NCBI GenBank assembly: GCA_017609645.1
Contig: JAFCDQ010000003.1
Coordinates: 62,001 to 126,000 of the forward strand
DNA from: Candidatus Woesearchaeota archaeon
Lineage (GTDB): Archaea; Nanobdellota; Nanobdellia; Woesearchaeales; ARS49
Length of the DNA: 64,000 bases
Direction: 5' to 3'
Position numbers and translations under genes: made by a program
Shown: one piece after another, positions 48,117 through 56,542 of the stretch
Layout: the number at the start of each line of letters is the position of its first letter
How positions within the stretch are numbered: the stretch's first letter is position 1
The notes under the pieces: generated by a model
What the model was told of the DNA's origin: nothing
Databases searched by the model: none
The model's input: only the letters and a program-made list of their open reading frames with translations

Positions 48117-49406
48117 ATGGCTAAAAAGAAAAGAAAGACAAAAACTCAGAAAAAGAAATCTCAAACTAGAAAGAAAAAGCAGTCTAAAAAAGATAAAGAA
48201 AAAGCAAAGCAAGAAAGAATTAAAAAAGCAAAAATAAAAAAGAGAAATAAAAGATTAAAGATTGGCTGTTCTTTTTTAGCAGGACTTTCTGTTTTAGCAG
48301 CAGGAGTTTATGTTTTGATAAAAAAGCCAGCAAATTCTAGTTATGATGAAAATAATACTGTTCAAACAAGAGAAGATCCTAAATATCTGAAATTAAGCAA
48401 GTTAGAAAAAGCTGCTTTGAGTGCTGCAGAAAGAATTAGCGGAAATTTAGCTGAAAATCAAGATTATAAATTTTATGAAAATTCAAAGAATATTGTTTTA
48501 TATCTTCCAGATACTCATGATGATTTTTATCAAGAAAAACAAAAAAAGCGTATAATTTTGTTAGATAAAGAATTGAAAAATAGAGGAATAAAAATCTCAG
48601 GTCTTGGTTTAGAAGGTTTTGTTCAAGGAGTTCATTCTAAAGAAAAGATTGAAAAGGCTTTTGATAAAGAGGAAATACTCGGAGACAGAATAACTAGAAA
48701 GTTTCAAACTAAAGCAGACCGTATCTGGAATAATTTTGATAAAAAATTTAAAGAAGTTTTAGTCGATAAATTAGAAGATTATATCGCTGTGAAGATAGCA
48801 AAAAAGACTTATACTTTTTTTCAAAAAATCTTTTATGATTTATACGATTTGCAGAGGAGGTTAGAGAATAAGTATCGATGGGAAAAAAATGGTTTGTTTT
48901 ATCCAGGAGCTCCAGGAGAAGATTATTTAAATGTTATTGATACTTCTTTTTTTGGTTTAGAAGACGAATCAATAGTAAATTCATTAGAAATAAGTATGAA
49001 AAGTTCATTTTTAAGCGCAGTATTAAAATTCTTTGATATTCAAAGCGCTATGAATAAATTTTATAAAAAAATTCCTGGTTTTTTTGTAGAAAAGTTGTAT
49101 TATATTTTTCAAGATTTTTATCAAAAAGAACTAGGAGAAGTGACTGAGGATCTTGCTATATTTGAAAAAAAACTCCCTTCTGAATGGTTGGAAAAAACAA
49201 AAAAAATAATTAAAAAAAATCCTAAAAACGTTACGGCTGAAATGGCAGAAGAATGTATGCCACGTACAGATTATTGGATTAATGCAATACCTGAAGATAT
49301 GAAAGATATAGTAGTAATTATCGGCGGTAATGCTCATAAAGAGTGGTATAAAGATTTGGCAGATAAAGAAAAATTATCCTATATTATTCTCCCAAAACTT
49401 AAATAA
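48117..49406 (+). CDS. Membrane-anchored TraB/ChaN-like (TIKI-superfamily) protein
   Basis: 429 residues. The first ~47 residues are extraordinarily basic (MAKKKRKTKTQKKKSQTRKK), followed by a membrane segment (about 50-67), so the N-terminus stays inside and the rest is exported. Three motifs fit the TraB/ChaN/EreA superfamily: LPDTHDDF (132-134), GLGLEGF (Glu166) and IIGGNAHKEW (403-407). Members of the fold include haem-binding ChaN, erythromycin esterase and TIKI metalloproteases. The ~200-residue insertion between the second and third motif is helical and unassigned. Leaderless or near-leaderless start (TTTATAATC about 28 nt upstream). Function unknown. Confidence 0.78.
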   Translation: MAKKKRKTKTQKKKSQTRKKKQSKKDKEKAKQERIKKAKIKKRNKRLKIGCSFLAGLSVLAAGVYVLIKKPANSSYDENNTVQTREDPKYLKLSKLEKAALSAAERISGNLAENQDYKFYENSKNIVLYLPDTHDDFYQEKQKKRIILLDKELKNRGIKISGLGLEGFVQGVHSKEKIEKAFDKEEILGDRITRKFQTKADRIWNNFDKKFKEVLVDKLEDYIAVKIAKKTYTFFQKIFYDLYDLQRRLENKYRWEKNGLFYPGAPGEDYLNVIDTSFFGLEDESIVNSLEISMKSSFLSAVLKFFDIQSAMNKFYKKIPGFFVEKLYYIFQDFYQKELGEVTEDLAIFEKKLPSEWLEKTKKIIKKNPKNVTAEMAEECMPRTDYWINAIPEDMKDIVVIIGGNAHKEWYKDLADKEKLSYIILPKLK

Positions 49407-50183
49407 TCATTTCCTGCACATTTCTACAAGAATTCTAGCGCCTAATTTAACTGTCATTTCATTAACATCAAGCTCTGGATTTACTTCAACAATATCTCCG
49501 CCAGAAAAATTCTTCATTATTATTAATCTCTTTAACATATAAAGCAAGTCTCTGGAACTCATTCCTCCTGCTTCTGGATTGCCTGTTCCTGGCGCATAAG
49601 CAGGATCAACAGCATCAATATCAACTGAAACATAAAGCTGTTCAAATATATTCATGCTTTCCATGACAGAATCACATACATTTTGTACTCCTTCTTGTGC
49701 TATCTCTTGCATTGTGAAGTAATTTATCTTTTTCTCGTCTAAAAATTTCTTTTCTTCAGCATCTATGCTCCTAAGCCCAACTAAAACTATTTGCCCTGCA
49801 TTCAATACATTTTCTTCTATTAAATGCCGAAGATAGTTTTCATGTGTAGGAACATCAAATCTTTGCATTAAGTCAGGATGTGCATCAAATATCACAATTC
49901 CTAAGCCAGGATGAGCTATTTTCTTTAAGACAGCATTTGTTATTGTATGATCTCCTCCAAGCGCAACAAATGGCAAATTTTCAATAGAATCTTGTATTTT
50001 TTTCAAAGAACCTGCAATATCATTATTATCCATCTCAACAGTTTTCTCGTCGATATTAAAATATTTTCCTTCTTCAGTTGCGCTAAACTTTCTTGCAGAA
50101 TCAATTATTTTATCAGGCGCTAAACTAGTTCCTTTTGTCTTTCCTAGTCCTCCGCTTCCAAATCCGATCTTAAATACTATCAT
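49407..50183 (-). CDS. Arginase/agmatinase-family enzyme
   Basis: 258 residues, a little shorter than usual. All Mn-binding motifs are present: ALGGDHT, IFDAHPDLM, and SVDIDAVDPAYAPGTGNPEAG. The enzyme would hydrolyse a guanidino group to urea plus an amine; arginine, agmatine or formiminoglutamate are all possible. No polyamine or arginine genes are adjacent apart from ArgRS 300 bp away, so the substrate is open. Its stop abuts the stop of the converging TraB-like gene. Confidence 0.92.
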   Translation of the reverse strand: MIVFKIGFGSGGLGKTKGTSLAPDKIIDSARKFSATEEGKYFNIDEKTVEMDNNDIAGSLKKIQDSIENLPFVALGGDHTITNAVLKKIAHPGLGIVIFDAHPDLMQRFDVPTHENYLRHLIEENVLNAGQIVLVGLRSIDAEEKKFLDEKKINYFTMQEIAQEGVQNVCDSVMESMNIFEQLYVSVDIDAVDPAYAPGTGNPEAGGMSSRDLLYMLKRLIIMKNFSGGDIVEVNPELDVNEMTVKLGARILVEMCRK

Positions 50184-50247
50184 TTTAATTAAAAATCATC
50201 AAAAATTTTATAAAATCTTGCTATTTTCTATGTTTAGGTGGGTGAAA

Positions 50248-50463
50248 ATGTTTGAAAGAATTTATGAAAGATTAGGACGTGTTGCTGATATTTTTGGCGA
50301 TGAATGTGAAATAACTATAAGCAAGTCTGTTTTTGACGAGGATTTAAAGAATTCTAATCGTTCAGAAGAAAGGTCTGTTGAAGAGATGGTTAATGATGGT
50401 GATTTTGAACTGGGTGGAAATTATTCTTTAGGTAATCTGACTTATACACAACAACGAACATAA
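50248..50463 (+). CDS. Small acidic protein, unknown
   Basis: 71 residues from ATG 50248; AGGTGGGTGA precedes it, and a TTTATAAA box gives a predicted start near 50236 (12-nt leader). MFERIYERLGRVADIFGDECE is an amphipathic helix; the rest is acidic and unstructured-looking with EERSVEEMVNDGDFEL. The stop is 1 bp from the argS stop. No family recognised. Confidence 0.65.
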   Translation: MFERIYERLGRVADIFGDECEITISKSVFDEDLKNSNRSEERSVEEMVNDGDFELGGNYSLGNLTYTQQRT

Positions 50464-50464
50464 A

Positions 50465-52165
50465 TCACATCTCTTCTAATGCTTTAATTCCTAACAAAGT
50501 TAAAGCATTTTTTATTACAATTGTAGAAACCTTTACAAGTTTGATTCTGGCTGCTTTGATATCTTCTTCAGCCTGCAGGCATTTGCATTTTTGATAAAAA
50601 TCATTGAATGTTCTGCATAAATCTGTCAAATATTGTGCTATTAAGTGAGGTCTTAAGTTATTGCAGCTATTTTCCACAATTTCAGGGAATTCTTCTAATT
50701 TTTTGACTAATTCTCTTTCAACATCTTCTCTTACAAGTTCATATTGAACTTCAATTCCTTTTACACCTTTGACTCTTCTCAAAATAGAGGAGGCTCTGGC
50801 ATAAGTGTACTGAACATAAGGTCCTGTATCTCCTTCAAATGGTATTGCTTCTGTTGGATTAAATATCATGTCTTTTACAGCGTCAATTTTTAGCAAGAAA
50901 AAGCGCAAAGCGGCCAGTCCTATTGCGGAAGATCTTTTTTCCAATTCTGCTTCTTCCATTTCATCATGTCTTTGTTTAATCTCTATTTTTGCAAGATCTT
51001 TCATTACCGTGATTAAATCGTCAATATCAACAACAGTTCCTTCTCTTGATTTCATCTTTCCTTCTGGAAGATTTATCATACCGTAGCTGAAATGAAGGCA
51101 TTTTTCCCACCATTTATACCCTAGTTTTCGCAGTATTGCAAATAATTGCCTGAAATACATTTCTTGTTCGCGTGCAACAACATAAATTGATTTTTCTAGA
51201 TTATAGTCTTTGAATTTTTGTATTGCAAGATAGATGTCTTGCGTTGAGTATAATGTAGTTTTATCTGCTCGAAGCACAACTTTATTCGGTAAATTATATT
51301 TTTCTAGATCGCAAAGAAGTTCTCCGTCTTCTCCCTCTATAAATTGCCCTTTTTTGTAATATCGTAAGACTAGATTTTTTGCTTTTTTCCAAAACGTGCT
51401 TTCATAATATATTTTGTCAAACTTAACGCCAAGTGTTTTATATGTTTCATTAAATCCTTGCAGGCACCATTTTCTCATCTTTTTCCATAACGCAATAGTT
51501 TTTTCATCGCCTTTTTCCCATTTTTTCAATAATCTTTGCGCAGCCTGCTCTAATTTAGGATCTTCTTTTAGTTTTTGTTGGTAAAGAACATAATAATATC
51601 CTACAAAATGGTCGCCTTTCATGTTTTCGCTTTTTGGAGTTTTTCCTTTACCCCATTTTTTGTAAGCCAGCATTGATTTGCATATGTGTATTCCTCTGTC
51701 ATTGATTAAATTGGCTCTTATTACTTTATATCCTTCATAATCAAATATGTTTGAAAGACAGTCGCCAAGCAAGTTATTTCTTAGATGTCCTAGATGCATT
51801 GGTTTGTTTGTGTTTGGTGCTGAGAATTCAAGCATTACTTGTTTTTTTCTTCCAATATTTGTCTTGCCATAATTATTTTTATCTTTACTTATTTTTTCAA
51901 TAACTTTCTTAGCAAGAACTTTTGTTTTTAAGAAAAAATTTACATATCCGCTGAGGGATATTATTTTTTCAATATAGCCTGGTTTTTCTAAATGCAAAAC
52001 TGTTGCATATTCTAAAGCGATTTTTTTTGGATCTTTTCTTAATTTTTTGCAAAAAGGAAAACAAGCCAGTGCATAATCTCCCATGTCTTTGCTAGGAGGA
52101 GTTTCTAATACAATGTCTTCTTTTATTTTTTTCTCCAGCCATTTCACCAGCTTTTTCTTGAACAT
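50465..52165 (-). CDS. argS: Arginyl-tRNA synthetase
   Basis: 566 residues, full length. Class I HIGH motif as HLGHLRNN in SAPNTNKPMHLGHLRNNLLG, and a KMSKS variant KMKSREGTV. N-terminal Add-1 domain and C-terminal anticodon-binding domain (GPYVQYTYARASSILRRV at its start) are present. It charges the tRNA-Arg set, one of which lies 3 kb away. Convergent with the small acidic gene; divergent from 52278. Confidence 0.97.
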   Translation of the reverse strand: MFKKKLVKWLEKKIKEDIVLETPPSKDMGDYALACFPFCKKLRKDPKKIALEYATVLHLEKPGYIEKIISLSGYVNFFLKTKVLAKKVIEKISKDKNNYGKTNIGRKKQVMLEFSAPNTNKPMHLGHLRNNLLGDCLSNIFDYEGYKVIRANLINDRGIHICKSMLAYKKWGKGKTPKSENMKGDHFVGYYYVLYQQKLKEDPKLEQAAQRLLKKWEKGDEKTIALWKKMRKWCLQGFNETYKTLGVKFDKIYYESTFWKKAKNLVLRYYKKGQFIEGEDGELLCDLEKYNLPNKVVLRADKTTLYSTQDIYLAIQKFKDYNLEKSIYVVAREQEMYFRQLFAILRKLGYKWWEKCLHFSYGMINLPEGKMKSREGTVVDIDDLITVMKDLAKIEIKQRHDEMEEAELEKRSSAIGLAALRFFLLKIDAVKDMIFNPTEAIPFEGDTGPYVQYTYARASSILRRVKGVKGIEVQYELVREDVERELVKKLEEFPEIVENSCNNLRPHLIAQYLTDLCRTFNDFYQKCKCLQAEEDIKAARIKLVKVSTIVIKNALTLLGIKALEEM

Positions 52166-52277
52166 TATATGTTTAGAAGAGTCTTTGCTTTTAAAGGTTT
52201 TACTTTAATATTTATATTACTTTAAAGTGGTGATGAGGGGAAAGATTTAAATATTAAATTAAAAATATCTTGTTATA

Positions 52278-52550
52278 ATGAGTGAAATAAAACTGTATGA
52301 AATATTAAAAGAAATGGTAGAGTGTACAGAAAAAGGTTTACAAAAAACAGTGAAATTTTTCGACCAACGATTTGATAAAGAAGCACGTAACGTATTTCAC
52401 TCTCCTAGAACAGAATTAGATTTATTATATGCTAACTGCCAACAAGATTGTATGATGGCTTTTATGATAAAAAATGATTATGATAAATATGTTGCAGCTG
52501 CAAAAGATAAATTTTCTAAAATTCCTAAACCTGAAGAAAAAAATGACTGA
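52278..52550 (+). CDS. Small helical protein, unknown
   Basis: 90 residues, all helical with charged residues; contains KLYEILKEMVECTEKGLQK and LLYANCQQDCMMAFMIKNDY. Two Cys lie four apart. No membrane segment, no recognised family. The ATG follows an AT-rich promoter (AAATATTAAATT) about 30 nt upstream. Confidence 0.6.
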   Translation: MSEIKLYEILKEMVECTEKGLQKTVKFFDQRFDKEARNVFHSPRTELDLLYANCQQDCMMAFMIKNDYDKYVAAAKDKFSKIPKPEEKND

Positions 52551-52609
52551 ACAAACAAAAATTTATTTTAAAAAACTTTCTTAAAACCACTGTTCATTTA
52601 AGGATTTCG

Positions 52610-53131
52610 TTAAAAGCCGTGTCGTTTTTCCAGTTCTTTTATTGAATTAAAATTCGTTACTTCTAATCCTCTTGAACTGCAGCAAGATTTAGTTTTGTCA
52701 TACCATAAATTTTGGCCAGCATACCCGTCCCATATCCTAAAAAGTATTTCATCTGCTAAGTCATTTGCTGAATCTAGTTCTCCAGCTATTTTTATTTCAT
52801 GATAATGCCTGAGAGAAAAAAATTTGAAATTGGTTAGATTTGGTTTTCTAAGATATTTTTTGATTAATTTTTTCTCAGCTGTATAATTTGCTAAATATTG
52901 CTGGATTAGACAACCGTTAAAATGATATGTAGGTGATATTTTTTTAAAACAGTTTTCCCCTGAAATTAATAATGGTGCTGTTGTTTTTTCAGTTCTTTGA
53001 TCAAAAAAAGTTTCTAATGTTTTGAAAACATCCAATATTTGTTGTTCTGTAGGTAAATTATCCTTTTCATCTTTTACATGTGCGAATTGTATCAAAGATA
53101 TTATTTCTATCAATTTTGTTTGTGCTATCAT
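52610..53131 (-). CDS. Unknown soluble protein
   Basis: 173 residues. Helical start (KLIEIISLIQFAHVKDEKD), FDQRTEKTTAPLL, a basic middle (YLRKPNLTNFKFFSLRHYHE) and a Cys pair near the end (KSCCSSRGLEVTNF). FDQR also appears in the small gene at 52278, but I see no wider similarity. Follows lemA on the same strand, 17 bp apart, so possibly co-transcribed with it. Family not recognised. Confidence 0.62.
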   Translation of the reverse strand: MIAQTKLIEIISLIQFAHVKDEKDNLPTEQQILDVFKTLETFFDQRTEKTTAPLLISGENCFKKISPTYHFNGCLIQQYLANYTAEKKLIKKYLRKPNLTNFKFFSLRHYHEIKIAGELDSANDLADEILFRIWDGYAGQNLWYDKTKSCCSSRGLEVTNFNSIKELEKRHGF

Positions 53132-53148
53132 TGTTAAAAATAAAAAAA

Positions 53149-53757
53149 TTAAAATTTAACTTCAGGAACTTTGTCAGCGCCTTCATCTGCTTCAAACATT
53201 TCCTTCTGAGCAAAGCCAAACATGTTTGCAACAAGATTTGTTGGGAATCTTCTTGTTTTTACATTATATGCTTTTACCGCTTCATTGTATCTTTGTCTTG
53301 CTACATTGATTCTATTCTCTGTTCCAGATAATTCATCTTGCAATGCTAAGAAGTTCTCATTTGCTTTTAAATTTGGATAATTCTCAACAACTAACATTAA
53401 TTTGCCAAGAGCTCCTTCTACTTGATTTGCAGCAGCTACTTGTGATTTAGGAGTTTTTGCTTTCATCCAGGCACTTCTTGCAGCGGTGATTTCTTTGAAT
53501 AAGTCTTCTTCATGTGCGGCATAACCTTTGACAGTTTCTATAAGATTAGGAATTAGATCTACTCTTCTTTGATATGTTGATTCTACATTTCCCCATTTTT
53601 CATTTACTGTTTCATCTGTTCTGACAAGTCCATTGTACATGCCTACAAACCAGATTATTAAAATAACAACAACTGCTATTGGGATTATGATTTTCCAGGG
53701 TTTTTTTCTCTTTTGGATGGTTAGATCAACTTTAATCTTTTTATCTTTTTTAGCCAT
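53149..53757 (-). CDS. lemA: LemA family membrane protein
   Basis: 202 residues. Short basic N-terminus, one membrane segment (about 23-41), then the family block YNGLVRTDETVNEKWGNVES and YQRRVDLIPNLIETVKGYAA. Later FPTNLVANMFGFAQKEMFEA is also conserved. The outer part is a long helical hairpin. LemA is often linked to TPM proteins; here the TPM gene is 2.8 kb away. Confidence 0.95.
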   Translation of the reverse strand: MAKKDKKIKVDLTIQKRKKPWKIIIPIAVVVILIIWFVGMYNGLVRTDETVNEKWGNVESTYQRRVDLIPNLIETVKGYAAHEEDLFKEITAARSAWMKAKTPKSQVAAANQVEGALGKLMLVVENYPNLKANENFLALQDELSGTENRINVARQRYNEAVKAYNVKTRRFPTNLVANMFGFAQKEMFEADEGADKVPEVKF

Positions 53758-53873
53758 GATAACACCTCGCTATTTGCTAAAAAAACAAACCATGCTTTTA
53801 AATGTTTTTAATTTTAAGAGATGGGTAAAAAGATTTATAAGTAATCTGCTAATTCCAAGAAAAAGGTGGAGAT

Positions 53874-54482
53874 ATGAATAAGATTGATTATAGTTTATTT
53901 TCCGGAGAATTAGAAATAATTCCTTATTGTATTAATTGGATTAATAAGAATATTGAAAAGAAGTATTGGGAAAATGATAAAGTGATTGAAAAATTTAGTA
54001 AAAGAAGTGCTAATCAAATAATTAAAGAAGGGGAAGTATTCTTTATGTCTCCTTGTTTGGATTTAACTCTGGTTGCTAAGAAAATTTTTGACGATCATTT
54101 AGATTCAATTCTTGTGGCACAAGAAATTTATAGTAATAGTTATGGCATAAACAGTTTGCATTTTGCAATTGAATTCTCTGCTAATGATGTGGATTATTTT
54201 ATTGATTTTTCAAGCATGAATGAAGTGATATTTAACAGAGGAAATTTTGTTAATCATAATGATGATGTAAAAAGTTTACAAATGGTCAGGTCAGCAAAAA
54301 AGATGGATCATGATAAAAATATTTTTGAAAATTTTCCAGAATATGTTAGTAAACTTAAATTTTATGATGGCAAAAAACAATTTGGAAAAATGTTAGAAGA
54401 TAATTCTCTATCCAGATTTCATGCGTATAAGCGGGCATTAGGAGAAAATCAAGAGCTGTATATTGTTTCTGATTTATGTTAA
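53874..54482 (+). CDS. Unknown protein with a possible transglutaminase-like Cys-His-Asp triad
   Basis: 202 residues. Cys61 starts a helix (SPCLDLTLVAKKIF), His96 heads a strand (INSLHFAIEFSAN) and Asp111 ends the next strand (VDYFIDFSS). This C-helix, H-strand, D-strand order is that of transglutaminase-like and arylamine acetyltransferase enzymes. The match is structural guesswork. AGGTGGAGAT before the ATG is a good ribosome-binding site. Monocistronic, between lemA (divergent) and the SET gene. Confidence 0.65.
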   Translation: MNKIDYSLFSGELEIIPYCINWINKNIEKKYWENDKVIEKFSKRSANQIIKEGEVFFMSPCLDLTLVAKKIFDDHLDSILVAQEIYSNSYGINSLHFAIEFSANDVDYFIDFSSMNEVIFNRGNFVNHNDDVKSLQMVRSAKKMDHDKNIFENFPEYVSKLKFYDGKKQFGKMLEDNSLSRFHAYKRALGENQELYIVSDLC

Positions 54483-54550
54483 ATTTTTTTACATTCTAAA
54501 GTAGTATGAAAAAGTTTATAAGCAACTTATGAAATTTATTATTGCTTAAG

Positions 54551-55066
54551 ATGAGGAAGACAAAATCACCATACATAAAAGTCAGAAAATCTGGCATACA
54601 TAATAAAGGTGTATTTGCAAAGAGAGACATTCCTAAAGGCACCAGAATTATAGAGTATGTTGGAGAAAAAATCACTAAAGCAGAAGCTGATGATAGAGCT
54701 GAAAAAGTTATTGAAGAACATAAAAAAAAGGAGAAAAAAGGTTCTGTTTATATTTTTGAATTAAACAAGAAATATGATCTTGATGGTTATCCAAACTATA
54801 ACACAGCAAGATGGATAAATCATTCTTGTGATCCTAATGCTGAAGTTGATATCATCAGAGGCCATATTTGGATTATTGCAATTAAAGATATCAAAAAGGG
54901 TGAGGAGATTTCTTATGATTATGGCTATGATATTGATGACTTTGAAGATCATCCTTGCAGATGTGGTGCTAAAAACTGTGTTGGTTATATTGTATCAGAA
55001 GTAGATGTTCCTAAGTTAAAGAAAATTCTGGCAAAAAAGAAGAAAAAAGCTAAGAAAAAGAAATAA
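54551..55066 (+). CDS. SET-domain protein lysine methyltransferase
   Basis: 171 residues from ATG 54551. Nearly all SET hallmarks: SGIHNKGVFAKRDIPKGTRI, TARWINHSCDPNAEVD (cofactor and catalytic N-H-S-C), GEEISYDYGYD (catalytic Tyr) and a post-SET zinc motif CRCGAKNCVGYI. The C-terminus is a Lys-rich tail (KKILAKKKKKAKKKK), which could bind DNA or be methylated. SET proteins are scattered in archaea and may modify chromatin proteins; Alba is encoded 7 kb away, but no link is shown. Confidence 0.92.
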   Translation: MRKTKSPYIKVRKSGIHNKGVFAKRDIPKGTRIIEYVGEKITKAEADDRAEKVIEEHKKKEKKGSVYIFELNKKYDLDGYPNYNTARWINHSCDPNAEVDIIRGHIWIIAIKDIKKGEEISYDYGYDIDDFEDHPCRCGAKNCVGYIVSEVDVPKLKKILAKKKKKAKKKK

Positions 55067-55099
55067 ATTTTTAAATATCAACTTCTCTAACTTAATTTA

Positions 55100-55942
55100 A
55101 TGAAAAAGTTGTTAATAATTTTGCTAATAATTATCCTTATCCTGATAACTATAGGGGTTGTTCTTTATTTTTACATAACTGTAAGTCCTACTGCTACAGC
55201 TTTATTAGACATTAAACAAGGAACTGTTAAAATTGATCAGGGAGATGGCTGGAAAATAGCAGTTGATGAGCTGAAATTAAGTTTAAATGATAAAATAAAA
55301 ACTTTAGACAACAGCAAAGCATCTATAATTTTATACGAAAGCGCTATCATAAGCTTAGAGCCTAATTCTGAAGTGATTCTTAAAGATTTAAGCAAAGAAA
55401 ATTTGATTATTAAATTAGAAGCAGGCAGAACAAATAATAAATTCACAGGTTTGCAGGGTGTTAAAGGATTAACCATAGAAACTCCTTATGCTGCTGCTAA
55501 TGTTAGAGGAACTTCTTTTGAAGTTAGTGTTTATGAGATTATTGTTGCTGAGGGAAAAGTTGAGGTGGTTCACAAGACAAAGACCATAACTATTGAGCAG
55601 GGTGAGAAAGTAGAAATTAGTGAAGAAGAAATCACTAGACAAATTTTAGATGAAGAAGATAAAGAACAAATTATTCAGATGTTAAGAGAAAACATTAATG
55701 ACTTAAAAGAAATGCGTATTCGTGAAGTTAACAAAAAGCAGGCTCTTGCTAATCAGCTAAAGCGTGAATATAATTTAACTGATGAACAAATTAAAGAAAA
55801 GCTTGAAGAAGCAGATCAGGGAATGTATGATCTTGACGAGATTGAAGAAAAATCTCCTGTGCATATTGAAGCAGTAACTAAGATCAAGCATTTGACAGAA
55901 GAAATAATCAAATTAAACAAAGAGATTAAGAAACTTAGTTAG
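55100..55942 (+). CDS. FecR-domain membrane protein
   Basis: 280 residues. An N-terminal signal anchor (about 4-27) is followed by a beta-rich FecR-type domain (~35-175) with LEAGRTNNKFTGLQG, ETPYAAANVRGTSFEV and IVAEGKVEVVHKTKTITIEQ, which are the usual landmarks. The C-terminal ~100 residues are a charged coiled coil. No sigma or iron-uptake genes are near, so it is likely a structural surface protein rather than an anti-sigma factor. Its end overlaps the converging TPR gene by 8 bp. Confidence 0.87.
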   Translation: MKKLLIILLIIILILITIGVVLYFYITVSPTATALLDIKQGTVKIDQGDGWKIAVDELKLSLNDKIKTLDNSKASIILYESAIISLEPNSEVILKDLSKENLIIKLEAGRTNNKFTGLQGVKGLTIETPYAAANVRGTSFEVSVYEIIVAEGKVEVVHKTKTITIEQGEKVEISEEEITRQILDEEDKEQIIQMLRENINDLKEMRIREVNKKQALANQLKREYNLTDEQIKEKLEEADQGMYDLDEIEEKSPVHIEAVTKIKHLTEEIIKLNKEIKKLS

Positions 55943-56240
55943 TGTCTTTTTTTTCTATATTTTCTTTTATTGCAGCCCTAATTTTTCTTGATGATCTTTT
56001 AGTAATAGCGTCTTGCTGTTCGAGCAAATTTTTATACTTAAGAAATTCTTCATTTGTAGGATCAATTTCTAATGCTTTGTTTAAATCTTTTACTTGTTCA
56101 ATATAATTTCCAAGTTGACCGTTGACAATCGATCTGTAATAATAAGCGTTTGCATCTTTTTCATTAAAGTATACCATTATGTTGTATTTTGTTAATTCTC
56201 TTTCCAAATCTGATGTCTCAAAGTTAATTTCTTCACTCAT
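55935..56240 (-). CDS. Small TPR protein
   Basis: 101 residues, no signal peptide. One clear TPR unit: YFNEKDANAYYYRSIVNGQL then VKDLNKALEIDPTNEEFLKY. The C-terminus is basic (RSSRKIRAAIKENIEKK). Its start overlaps the stop of the upstream lipoprotein (ATGA). By position a cytosolic adaptor for the TPM/lipoprotein set. Confidence 0.75.
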   Translation of the reverse strand: MSEEINFETSDLERELTKYNIMVYFNEKDANAYYYRSIVNGQLGNYIEQVKDLNKALEIDPTNEEFLKYKNLLEQQDAITKRSSRKIRAAIKENIEKKDTN

Positions 56241-56542
56241 TCTTTACAATCTACAGGACAAGTTTCAGCAGTTTCTGCACAAGGACATCCTATTGACATA
56301 CAGACAAACTCTTGACAAATGCCATCTCCACAAAGATCTTCGCAAGGAGGTTGTAATTTTGCTTGTTCTTCAGGACTTAATTCACGAACAAATGTTTTAT
56401 CGCCTGATCTGCACTGTTCAGGATAACTTTCCATGATAGCATTTCCTGCTGCTGCACATTCTTCAAAACTTGTTATTTCTTTTACACATCCTAACAATAA
56501 AATAAGTAAAGTAAATAAGATTATTTTTTTACCAGCCGCCAC
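56237..56542 (-). CDS. Cysteine-rich lipoprotein
   Basis: About 101 residues from GTG 56542, overlapping the TPM gene's end by 14 bp. The longer ATG frame (to 56623) is only the out-of-frame Gly-rich tail of TPM. From GTG the product reads MAAGKKIILFTLLILLLGC, a classic lipoprotein signal with Cys19. The mature part has FEECAAAGNAIMESYPEQC and CGDGICQEFVCMSIGCPC, with 11 Cys that suggest disulfides or metal binding. The GGAGG-rich DNA of the TPM tail supplies the ribosome-binding site. Confidence 0.75.
   Translation of the reverse strand: MAAGKKIILFTLLILLLGCVKEITSFEECAAAGNAIMESYPEQCRSGDKTFVRELSPEEQAKLQPPCEDLCGDGICQEFVCMSIGCPCAETAETCPVDCKE

Noticed and set aside
48042-48212. N-terminal extension of rps17e (longest frame to 48212)
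   Set aside because: The added residues are hydrophobic noise antisense to the Lys-rich start of the TraB-like gene and would cross the rps17e TATA box.
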